Part shown: positions 57,082-64,000 of the stretch, piece after piece | Layout of the letters: each line of letters opens with the position of its first letter | Numbering within the stretch: the stretch's first letter is position 1 | NCBI RefSeq assembly: GCF_900095205.1 | Contig: NZ_LT606951.1 | Location: forward strand, 1 to 64,000 | Length of the DNA: 64,000 nucleotides | Reading direction: 5' to 3' | From: Polynucleobacter necessarius | GTDB lineage: Bacteria > Pseudomonadota > Gammaproteobacteria > Burkholderiales > Burkholderiaceae | The notes under the pieces: model-generated | What the model saw: the letters and a program-made list of their open reading frames with translations, nothing else | The model's database searches: none | Told to the model about the DNA's origin: nothing | Made by a program: the position numbers and the translations under genes

Positions 57082-57856
57082 TTAGCTAACGATGCTTACT
57101 TTGCCATCCTCTAGGTTGTACATTCCACCAACAATCTTTAATTTATTATCTCTGACTAGCTGCCTAATGATTGGCGTGGATTGTTGTAAGAGATCTACAT
57201 TAAGCCTGATGTTAGCTTTAACTACATCGTTTGTTGAGACCTTTCCGCCTTGCTGTTTTGCGGCGCGCACTGCTGCGCCTATATGTGAGCTAATAGACTG
57301 AATGTGGCCGGGGAAGCTTGCTTTCCCTCTTCTGCTTTCATCGTCGCCTTGATAGCGCCGCACTCCGTGTGTCCAAGCACCATAACAAGAGGAGACTTGA
57401 GCACTAGGGTGCCATACTCTATGCTTCCCAGAAGATCGGTTGTTACATAATTTCCGTCAATTCGGTTTACAAATAAATCCCCGGGTCCTTCATCAAAACA
57501 TAGCTCTGGACTGACCCTTGAATCAGCGCACGACAAAATAACCGCATATGGGTTTTGTCCATGCTTTAGCGCAACCTCGGCACTTTTTATATGAGTCATT
57601 TATGTTGATATTGCCGTTTACATAGCGGGCATTACCCCTCATCAATCTCTCAAGCGCCTGATCGGAGGTAATAACATTTTCTGGTTTAGGTATTGGATGT
57701 GCGTCATCGGCTCTGGTGCTCATCGTTATTGTTGATGCGCCTAGTCTCCCCAGCCATCAAAAGAGGAGACGAGCCAACCAGCTTTAATAGGGTGCGTCTA
57801 CCCTGTTGAATTGGTTCATGGTTTGATTCGGACTTATCAGCACACAATTGGCACAT
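57082..57856 (-). pseudogene. exported beta-carbonic anhydrase, broken
   Basis: The pieces give a beta-class carbonic anhydrase with a Tat-type signal (QGRRTLLKLVGSSPLL), ALERLMRGNARYVNG, the zinc and active-site motif ILSCADSRVSPELCFDEG, VLGHTECGAIKA, and the C-terminal IVGGMYNLEDGKVSIV. Frames shift near 57710, 57605 and 57300 at least. It would interconvert carbon dioxide and bicarbonate in the periplasm. It ends 113 bases from the response regulator gene, convergent to it. Confidence 0.87.
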
Positions 57857-58045
57857 ATTAACCACCTTATTTTTAATGTAATAAAGGTGCGGGATGCCAA
57901 TGCATTCAGCATTAGTCAATTTCTTTTACCGGACTTCGACAACTCATCTGCTCAAATTTATTGGCCGTCTTTCAGTTAGCCCCATTTTTGTTGCGCCCAC
58001 TAGAGATTTGCTTGTAATCGGCTATTTTGGGTGGGCGAACCCTGT

Positions 58046-58074
58046 TTGGGCGGCTTTATAGTTTCATTTACAAT
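58046..58074 (+). promoter_or_regulatory. tRNA-Phe promoter
   Basis: TTGGGC (58046-58051) and TACAAT (58069-58074) are 17 bases apart and end 10 bases before the tRNA, so a transcript would start 3-4 bases upstream of it. The rest of the 57857-58084 gap shows no gene. Confidence 0.6.
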
Positions 58075-58084
58075 TCTAAGTCTT

Positions 58085-58160
58085 GGCCTGGTAGCTCAGT
58101 CGGTAGAGCAGAGGATTGAAAATCCTTGTGTCGGTGGTTCGATTCCGCCCCGGGCCACCA
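58085..58160 (+). tRNA. tRNA-Phe (anticodon GAA)
   Basis: A 76-base cloverleaf has acceptor stem GGCCTGG/CCGGGCC, anticodon loop TTGAAAA giving GAA, and encoded CCA. Its 3' half (58121 onward) and the terminator behind it are repeated at 59004-59081. Confidence 0.96.
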
Positions 58161-58198
58161 AGAAACACCAAAACCACCTTCGGGTGGTTTTTTCGTTT
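58121..58198 (+). repeat. tRNA-Phe 3' half plus terminator, copy 1 (intact)
   Basis: This is the parental 78-base unit: from the anticodon stem of tRNA-Phe through the terminator stem-loop. Compared with copy 2 (59004-59081), 68 of 78 positions are identical by hand count. Confidence 0.85.
58169..58195 (+). terminator. tRNA-Phe terminator
   Basis: AAAACCACC and GGTGGTTTTTT form a perfect stem around TTCG, followed by a T-run. It is the intrinsic terminator of tRNA-Phe and is part of the repeat unit found twice more downstream. Confidence 0.85.
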
Positions 58199-58313
58199 AC
58201 GGCGTTCGATCAATTTAGCTCTTAGATCCGAGTCGTAGAATGTAACTTCAATATCAATTAAGTTCATTCAGCTTTTAACTAGCACGCAGCGTTCCTATAA
58301 AGCTAATATTCAG

Positions 58314-59005
58314 TTGGGTGCTTATATGGCATTTGTAGCGGGCGTGGTAAATGCTGGTGGATTTCTGGCCATTGCAAGATATACACACCATATGAGTGGC
58401 ATCATTTCAGCTATTGGTGACGATTTAGCTCTTAATGACCTTATCTCTGTTTTGGGCGGAATCTCCCTCCTGCTTTCATTTTTATTTGGTGCCGTAACCA
58501 CTGCCATTATTGTTAACTGGGGGCATAGACGAAAAATTCATAGCGAGTTTGCCCTGCTTTTACTAGTTGAGGCTATCTTACTGTTGGTATTTGGTTTGGT
58601 TGGCGCTAATCTGAATCTGTATTTACCCTTAACGGTTCCAGCCATTGCCCTTCTTTTATGTTTTGTAATGGGCCTTCAAAATGCAATAGTTACGAAGGCT
58701 TCTAGGGCAGAAATCAGAACCACCCATATGACGGGCGTAATAACTAATATTGGAATAGAGCTTGATAAGTTGATTTATTGGAATAAGTCACAAGAGGCCA
58801 ATTTGAGTGGGTATGTCAAGGCCAATAGAGGAAAGCTAAAAACTCATTTATTCATTTTTGGAATGTTTTTGATTGGCGGGATTATTGGGGCAATTAGTTT
58901 TAAGAAGGTTGGATATATTGCAGCACTGCCTTTATCTCTATCTCTATTTTGTTGATTGCCGGCTTACAAATTTATCGAGATAAGGTAATCATAAGGGGTA
59001 AATAA
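58314..59005 (+). pseudogene. DUF1275 (YoaK-type) membrane protein, broken
   Basis: The protein of about 230 residues has six hydrophobic segments and the DUF1275 pattern FVAGVVNAGGFLAIARYTHHMSG, LQNAIVTKASRAEIRTTHMTGVITNIG. A frameshift near 58945 moves the last 20 codons to another frame that ends at TAA 59003-59005. No normal start codon is visible: conserved-looking sequence (SYKANIQLGAY) extends upstream of the TTG at 58314 towards 58266 without ATG or GTG. The function of the family is unknown. The gene lies exactly between two copies of the tRNA-Phe 3' end. Confidence 0.75.
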
Positions 59006-59081
59006 TCCTTGTGTCAGTGGTTCGATTCCGCCCTGGCTAACCAAGAAATGTCAAAACTACCTTCGAGTGGTTTTTTCGTTT
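59004..59081 (+). repeat. tRNA-Phe 3' half plus terminator, copy 2
   Basis: The 78 bases repeat the 3' half of tRNA-Phe and its terminator with ten substitutions, several of them in the acceptor stem (CTGGCTAACCA for CCGGGCCACCA), so no functional tRNA is formed. The copy begins within the stop codon of the DUF1275 gene. The terminator stem is kept with a compensated loop region (ACTACC-TTCG-AGTGGT is now imperfect). It looks like an old attachment site left by integration at tRNA-Phe. Confidence 0.8.
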
Positions 59082-59141
59082 GTGGGTATCCAGAAAAAAC
59101 GCATACTATAGTGGGCAATACTTCCAACACCACTATTTGTT

Positions 59142-59926
59142 ATGCCTAAGTTCATATACTCATTGCCTAACTTAATCATTATCTTATTGTGCATTGCAAT
59201 AATTGATGCAATCTTACACTGGTCGCTATATTTTGTGAGGGAAGTTTATTTTTTAAAACCGACCGAAGAAACAATCAAGATTGCGCAATCCCTTTTTGCG
59301 CTCTTGGGTGCAACAGCAGGTGTTTTTATTGGATTTTTATTAAATCAGGCGATGACCAATTTTTAATCTGCTTCAGCCTTGGTTGCCTCCGAAGCAAGTC
59401 AGATTAATAACCTCGATCGTCTGCTCTTGAGATTTGGTGACGAGTATGCTCTTCAAACCAGAGGAGATCTTAAGAGTTATCTTGAGTGCATTATTAATTC
59501 TGAGTGGCCACATCTTAAGGCGGAGCAGGGGTGCAAAAACACACATATGTTATGGCGCTCAATTTCTCAAAAACTATTTAAGCTGGAGCCAGCCTTTCCA
59601 AAGCAGGTTGCAATTTACTCAGATATTTTAAATTTAGCAGGACCTATTGCCGGGTCGCGAGAAGTGCGAGTAGATCGATCTTCACAGAAATTACTAACCA
59701 TTTTTTGGATCGCCATCTTTTTTATATTAATAGGCGTTAGCAGCATTACTTCTTTAGTTGTGCCGGGTCAAGAGTTGGAATTTGCGATTACTGTTTTTCC
59801 AATTATCTGCGGCTCACTCTTCTTGGCCTTCTCATTATTTTTGATTAACCATTTAAGGGGGGTACATCAGTGACAACAGGCGCGCTAGAGAGGGTCTTGG
59901 CTTCTATTAAAACTAGAGTCGAATAG
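59142..59926 (+). pseudogene. DUF4239-type membrane protein, broken
   Basis: A membrane protein of about 260 residues has two N-terminal helices (LPNLIIILLCIAIIDAILHW, LFALLGATAGVFIGFLL), a central helical region and two C-terminal helices (LLTIFWIAIFFILIGVSSI). This resembles DUF4239 (bestrophin-like) proteins. A TAA at 59364-59366 interrupts the frame after QAMTNF, in the place of a likely Gln codon, and the same frame then continues. A frameshift near 59855 moves the last 25 codons. The function is unknown. Confidence 0.65.
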
Positions 59927-59980
59927 TGTTTTGTTCGCAAAACTAGGGCTTGGTTGACTCATACCCAAAACATCAAGGCG

Positions 59981-60014
59981 CACCAAAACCACCTTCGAGT
60001 GGTTTTTTCATTTC
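59981..60014 (+). repeat. tRNA-Phe terminator, copy 3 (partial)
   Basis: CACCAAAACCACCTTCGAGTGG followed by a T-run repeats the terminal CCA and the terminator of tRNA-Phe a third time. Upstream of it only scattered bases still resemble the tRNA. The 59927-60114 gap otherwise shows nothing. Confidence 0.7.
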
Positions 60015-60114
60015 AAATAGTTTTTGAGTTTTGTCTCGCCGCGATTGCGGTTTATTTCATCGATATTGCTCAAAATACTACCCACCTTGAACGCTAATTT
60101 ATTAAGGCAATTAA

Positions 60115-60306
60115 ATGACAAACAAATTTGTTGAAGAGGCTCCATATCATCCTGGTTACAAAGATGTTGGTTTTAAAGGGGCTGTATCACCCTTGTCTGC
60201 TGAGATCGATCTTTTTAGAAAAAGTAACTCGCGTTATTTAAGTTTTGCTGATGTGATTGTAGGTTTCTGTATTTCAGATCAAAACAAATTTCAGGCAGCA
60301 AAGTAG
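60115..60306 (+). CDS. small hypothetical protein
   Basis: The 63-residue frame starts with ATG after AAGG and is followed at once by a terminator-like hairpin. It has no membrane helix, signal or cysteine; the middle (KGAVSPLSAEIDLFRKSN) is polar. I do not recognise it. It is one of only two intact frames between 57 and 64 kb. It could also be the last in-frame part of a decayed gene. Confidence 0.4.
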   Translation: MTNKFVEEAPYHPGYKDVGFKGAVSPLSAEIDLFRKSNSRYLSFADVIVGFCISDQNKFQAAK

Positions 60307-60317
60307 TTGCTTAGCCA

Positions 60318-60353
60318 ATAAGCCACCCAAAGTTAGTGTGGGTAGCTTATTGA
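60318..60353. terminator. hairpin between the small gene and mipA-like gene
   Basis: AATAAGCCACCCA and TGGGTAGCTTATT form a long stem with one unpaired base. T-rich and A-rich flanks let it act for both convergent genes. Confidence 0.6.
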
Positions 60354-60360
60354 AGCTTAG

Positions 60361-61130
60361 TTATTTGAAGCGGTATGCTAGAGCCATCAGCACATTGTCT
60401 TGAAATGCGCGATTCATCACAGGGCTGCTATTGACCCCGCTACCCATCCATTTGCGCTTGCCATATATATTGACGTACCAGCTATCTATTACTGGAATTT
60501 CAATCATTAGACCGGCTATCAGGTTATTGATTGCCGGCGCGGTATAGGCGTTATAGCCTGCAAGAACCGATTCGCCTGGACTAATTCCGTAGTAATAATT
60601 TGCATATTGACTAGATTGTCTTTCAATACCTAACTGCGGATATAGGACAACTTTTTTAAAAGTTTCCAATTCAGCAAAGTAAGAAAACTCATAAAGCGCC
60701 CCTTTTGACTTTCCTAAATCTTGATAAGCGTTAAGAAAAAACCGCCAATTGGAGTTTCTTGAAATGTACCTATTCCAAGCGGTATTGGATCACTACGATT
60801 GATGGAATTACCATTAAATGGAGACTTCGCTTTATGGTTATCTAAATTTATCTTGCCGACAACTTCTAAATATCCATAGCCTATTTTTAGGGTTTTTAAA
60901 CCGATTTGATCAATGCGTATAAAAGCTCTTTTGTAGTCTGCAAAAGCGTACGGCAGCACGAAGGATTGCATTCCTTCAGTACCGATATGAAGATTGGATG
61001 TGTACACCGCAAGCCCTACATCACCAGCAATATGGTCTGGAAGCCCATCAGATACATTATCCATTGCGTGACTTGGAAGCAATATTGCACAGGCAATGAA
61101 GAGGGTTGCAATCCGAAAAATTATTTTCAT
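60361..61130 (-). pseudogene. MipA/OmpV-family outer-membrane protein, broken
   Basis: The gene starts at ATG 61130 with a signal peptide (LFIACAILLPSHA) and continues as a beta-barrel-like protein. The C-terminal half has the MipA/OmpV pattern YYYGISPGESVLAGYNAY and ends in ALAYRFK, a typical outer-membrane C-terminus. A frameshift near 60712 separates the halves. Relatives scaffold peptidoglycan enzymes or form porin-like barrels; the role here is unknown. Confidence 0.75.
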
Positions 61131-61194
61131 CCGTGCATCATAAGCTCATGTAGGGCCCGTTACTAAAGGTCTAAATTATCAAGCGCTAAATCCT

Positions 61195-61806
61195 CTAGAT
61201 GGCTTGATCAGCCCACTCATCCACCTTCCATACGACTCCATTATGGCTAAGCCAATTGAGAGAGGCATTGGGTACTGTTACCAATTTCTCTGAGTCTAAT
61301 GCTTGATTGCTTGCAATTCTGTACATCATATCTAGTGCCCCACCATGACTAACTAGCAAAATGGTTTTGCCGATATGTTGTTTGCGGATCTGCTCTAGTG
61401 CCAGATGAATACGATCGGCAAATTGTTGAATGCTTTCGCCAGTGCGCAAGTTCTCTCTAGTATTTCTGCTGAGGTGGGATTGCCAAAGTTCGGGTTCAAG
61501 ATTGGGAGCTTCATCGGTAGTTAGACCTTGAAGTGAGCCTAAGTGGCGCTCTCTGAGTGAGGGGCTCTTGATGGCGGAAGTTTTATAAAGACCCTCAATT
61601 GCCTTTGCAGTCTTTGCTGCGCGCTGAAGGTCGCTGGTATATAAAACATCAAACACTAAATTAATTCTTTTGAGGGCGCGCGCCATTTGTTCTGCTTGGG
61701 CAACACCTCGAGCATTTAATTCAATGTCAGTGTGTCCTTGGAGGCGACGTTCAGCATTCCAGTCGGTTTCTCCGTGACGAACTAAGCAAAATCGAGTGGT
61801 AGTCAT
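61195..61806 (-). CDS. histidine phosphatase family protein
   Basis: The 203-residue protein has the phosphoglycerate-mutase-like fold with catalytic LVRHGETDWN, YTSDLQRAAKTA, LRERHLGSLQG and the second His in LVSHGGALD. Such proteins dephosphorylate small phosphates, for example phosphoglycerate or alpha-ribazole phosphate; the substrate cannot be read from the sequence. It is complete, which is notable among so many broken neighbours. Confidence 0.85.
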   Translation of the reverse strand: MTTTRFCLVRHGETDWNAERRLQGHTDIELNARGVAQAEQMARALKRINLVFDVLYTSDLQRAAKTAKAIEGLYKTSAIKSPSLRERHLGSLQGLTTDEAPNLEPELWQSHLSRNTRENLRTGESIQQFADRIHLALEQIRKQHIGKTILLVSHGGALDMMYRIASNQALDSEKLVTVPNASLNWLSHNGVVWKVDEWADQAI

Positions 61807-61827
61807 ACGAGAATAATAAAGGCCTAA

Positions 61828-62222
61828 TTATTTTTTGAGTGTCCAGGCGCGCGGATTGTGTTCAAAACCAATATGTTCGCAATATTCATTTGCTTTGGGC
61901 GCTGCTAGCAACACAATCATGCATTCAGGCCGAGACGTGATTTGGTTTATTCAATCGGTTGCTTGCCAATACCAGGTTGCTGATGCTCCTGATCAACTGC
62001 CAAATCGGCAAGATAGGCTACATAAGAAAAATCAGTGAGCGAGCGAGAAATGCCTATCAACATATCTCTATCCCAGACTGTAATAGTGAGATTTGCATTT
62101 TTAAGCATGGCAGCAAACGTTTGCACATTGTGAATTGGTCGACGCTCACCAAGAGTAGACCGAATATATAGATCAATTGCTTCTTCAGGAGTAATGATGG
62201 CGTCATCACAGTATTGAATCAT
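61828..62222 (-). pseudogene. GNAT N-acetyltransferase, broken (second)
   Basis: The first 88 codons carry a GNAT core (AMLKNANLTITVWDRDMLIG, YLADLAVDQEHQQPGIGK, the acetyl-CoA loop). A frameshift near 61955 leads to the end (CMIVLLAAPKANEYCEHIGF) in another frame, finishing at TAA 61828. Its ATG overlaps the stop of the MOSC gene, so the two were co-transcribed. The substrate is unknown. Confidence 0.78.
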
Positions 62223-62729
62223 CGTATACCTCGCTCTCTATGACCAATTCATCCCCGACGGCAAGTACTCCAGAATTTAGAACTTCAGCACGAATGCCTC
62301 CTCGTCCTTCGAATGCGTCCATGAAGCTCGGCCTATTGAGTAGTTGGGCAGGCCTTTCACAGGGCACACAAAGTTCTGTACCCCTCAGCAGAATATTGCC
62401 CAGCTGAAATTTTGCCCAACTAAAAGATTGAGTTGAGGAGCAGCAATCCCCCCAAGATGATGTTGCGTCGCGTTTCTGAGTTCTCAAAAGTAGGTACATT
62501 ACCAGCGCTTAACCATTCGTTGGCGATAGCTATTCCTGATAATGAAATAAGGCTAAGGTGACGCACTTTCCTAGGTTCTAGCAAAGAATAGGCTCCCGTT
62601 CCGAATGCATTAACGATCACCCTCAATACCCAAGCCCGCTCCCACCTTCACTTGGTCCATAGAATTCATCGGCATTCCAGCAGCAGATGCTAGATAAATC
62701 GCTTGAATACGGGCATTGAAATTAATCAT
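62206..62729 (-). pseudogene. MOSC-domain protein, broken
   Basis: After an AGGAG site, ATG 62729 begins IQAIYLASAAGMPMNSMDQV, leading to GIEGDR. A shift near 62613 leads to AFGTGAYSLLEPRKVRHLSL; another near 62435 leads to LRGTELCVPCERPAQLLNRP and GRGGIRAEVLNSG. This is a MOSC domain with the conserved cysteine (CVPC), as in proteins that handle molybdenum-cofactor sulfur or reduce N-hydroxylated compounds. Two lesions inactivate it. Confidence 0.82.
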
Positions 62730-62786
62730 TGACTCCTATATTACAGCGCAAGTATTGATGATTGTTAATACAGTCAATTGATTCTT

Positions 62787-63675
62787 ATGAGAAGGGTCAC
62801 TGTGAATAAAGAAAGCAAGGGAATGCTAATTGGCTTTATAGGCATTCTTATTTTTAGCTTGACGCTCCCCGTAAGCAAAATTACCCTTTTAAGCTTTAAT
62901 CTGTACTTCATTGCTTTTGGCAGGGCGACCTTGGCAGGGGCTGTTGCTTTAGTCTACCTTATTTACAAAAAAGAGCATGCGCCCACTAAAGTGGATTTTG
63001 TAAAGTTTGTGGTGATTGCTTTGGGTGTGGTATTTGGATTTCCAATCTTTACAACCGTAGCAATGACGCATGGTTCCCCGTCTCATGGTGCAGTGATTTT
63101 GGGGATGATGCCCCTTGCTATAGCGGTTATTGGAGTATTGCGCTTTAAAGAGTGTCCCCTTCATTGGGCTTTTGGCTAGTCTCACTCTTGGGGGCTGGAC
63201 TAGTCGTTCTCTACGCTTTACTAAAAAGTTCCGGTAGCTTTACCTATGTTGATGGTCTTTTAGTGTTGGGAGGTATCGGCGCCTGCATTGGTTATGTTGA
63301 GGGTGGTGAGCTTTCCAGACGGATGAATCCTCGTGCAGTTATTTCTTGGGCCCTAGTCATTTCGTTGCCACTCAATATTCTGATGACGTACCTAACCTAC
63401 CAACAAGATTATATAAATGCTGGGGCTATAGCTTGGTCAAGTTTTATCTACCTAAGCTTGTTCCCGATGTTTTTGGGATTCTTCTTTTGGTATGAAGGTC
63501 TTGCTATTGGCGGTATTGCACGAGTGAGTCAAGTGCAGTTAATGCAGCCTTTTGTACGCTTGTGGCAGCCAGTATTTTGTTTGGCGATTCGCTTACGATG
63601 ATGAATTTAATCTTTGCCATTTTAGTAGTATCAACTGTGATGCTCGGAAGAAGAATGTTAGTGAAGAGGGTGTAG
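62787..63675 (+). pseudogene. EamA/DMT-family transporter, broken
   Basis: A ten-helix drug/metabolite exporter is spread over three frames. The start (GMLIGFIGILIFSLTLPVSK) runs to a shift near 63158; the middle (GGIGACIGYVEGGELSRRM) runs to a shift near 63552; and the end is (FGDSLTMMNLIFAILVVST). EamA transporters export amino acids or other metabolites. The natural start is ATG 62787 and the end is TAG 63673-63675. Confidence 0.85.
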
Positions 63676-63684
63676 TTCCCGATG

Positions 63685-63716
63685 TAAAAAAGCCCCGTTT
63701 GTTGGGGCTTTTTATT
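63685..63716. terminator. terminator after the DMT gene
   Basis: AAAAAAGCCCC and GGGGCTTTTT form a strong stem around GTTTGTT. It has A-run and T-run flanks and can serve both the DMT gene and the converging small gene. Confidence 0.85.
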
Positions 63717-63896
63717 TATGCTGTAGCAACTTTGTGCTTACTGAGCGCACGCAAAATTTTGCTTTTTTCTTTTTTGGCTTGGTACTTGTTTCTAATAAGT
63801 TAGCTGAGTTGTATTAAGGGGCCCTAAACGCGCTTTACCTGTTTTGGCAGGCATAGAGTCGTTTTTTCTGGTTCGTTGATTTTGGCCTACAGCCAT
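63716..63896 (-). pseudogene. small basic protein of unknown function, broken
   Basis: After a TAGGAAA ribosome-binding stretch, ATG 63896 begins VGQNQRTRKNDSMPAKTGK. Frames shift near 63805 (into LLETSTKPKKK) and near 63765 (into KILRALSKHKVATA, ending at TAA 63716). The reconstructed protein has about 60 residues and is rich in Lys and Arg. I do not recognise it. In the present frame only 42 codons are translated. Confidence 0.45.
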
Positions 63897-64000
63897 AAAA
63901 TTTTCCTAGAGTAATGGAGCGATGAATCTCAAGTCATGCTGGAGAGATTCCCCTGTCTAGGGCGCACAATAGTGATCACTAATCAGGATAACAGTTAACA

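Noticed and set aside
63897..64000. Gene content in the last 100 bases
   Set aside because: No frame, RNA structure or repeat could be supported; only the ribosome binding site of the small broken gene is seen.

Overview
The window looks like the origin-proximal part of a chromosome from a betaproteobacterium of the Burkholderiaceae, most probably a Polynucleobacter. The gene families and order support this: atpIBEFHAGDC next to parA/parB and mnmG, dnaA-dnaN-gyrB beside rpmH-rnpA-yidD-yidC-mnmE, a DUF3717 protein, and an rRNA operon followed by tRNA-Tyr/Gly/Thr. Its outstanding property is gene decay. About 22 of roughly 65 protein genes are still recognisable but carry frameshifts, in-frame stops or lost start codons, while the core genes between them are intact. 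That pattern fits a recently host-restricted bacterium such as the Euplotes endosymbiont Polynucleobacter necessarius; this assignment is inference from the protein sequences.

Layout. 1-5.9 kb: a complete rRNA operon on the minus strand (promoter, 16S, tRNA-Ile, tRNA-Ala, 23S, 5S, terminator) followed by tRNA-Tyr, -Gly and -Thr. 5.9-12.3 kb: mixed genes, several broken (GNAT, rsmI, MBL hydrolase, gcvH), with intact dolP, a SIS-domain gene, a fatty acid desaturase and tRNA-Arg. 12.3-25.4 kb: priA, hemE, the whole ATP synthase operon, parB and parA, then a broken rsmG. 25.4-33.7 kb: mnmG with two perfect parS sites, then a decayed branched-chain amino acid transport operon (liv), a broken TauE gene and a broken SET-domain gene. 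33.7-46 kb: gyrB, dnaN, the likely origin, dnaA, and in the other direction rpmH, rnpA, yidD, yidC, mnmE, pckG. 45-57 kb: broken mnmC, intact topB, broken dprA, then def-fmt-htpX-(broken rsmB)-DUF4390-ntrY/ntrX-like. 57-64 kb: an accessory region built around tRNA-Phe, whose 3' half is repeated downstream. It is nearly all pseudogenes, with one intact phosphatase and one unknown small gene.

How it fits together. Replication (dnaA, dnaN, gyrB, priA, topB, oriC), segregation (parA, parB, parS), energy (F1Fo ATP synthase), haem (hemE), membrane protein insertion (yidC, yidD), initiator formylation and deformylation (fmt, def) and the tRNA wobble enzymes mnmE/mnmG are kept. Amino acid uptake, competence (dprA), glycine cleavage (gcvH), three separate 16S rRNA methyltransferases (rsmB, rsmG, rsmI), mnmC and many small accessory enzymes are being lost. 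No CRISPR array, insertion sequence, prophage or new defence system was seen. The most interesting non-coding signals are the repeated tRNA-Phe 3' end and a second cluster of DnaA boxes between hemE and priA.
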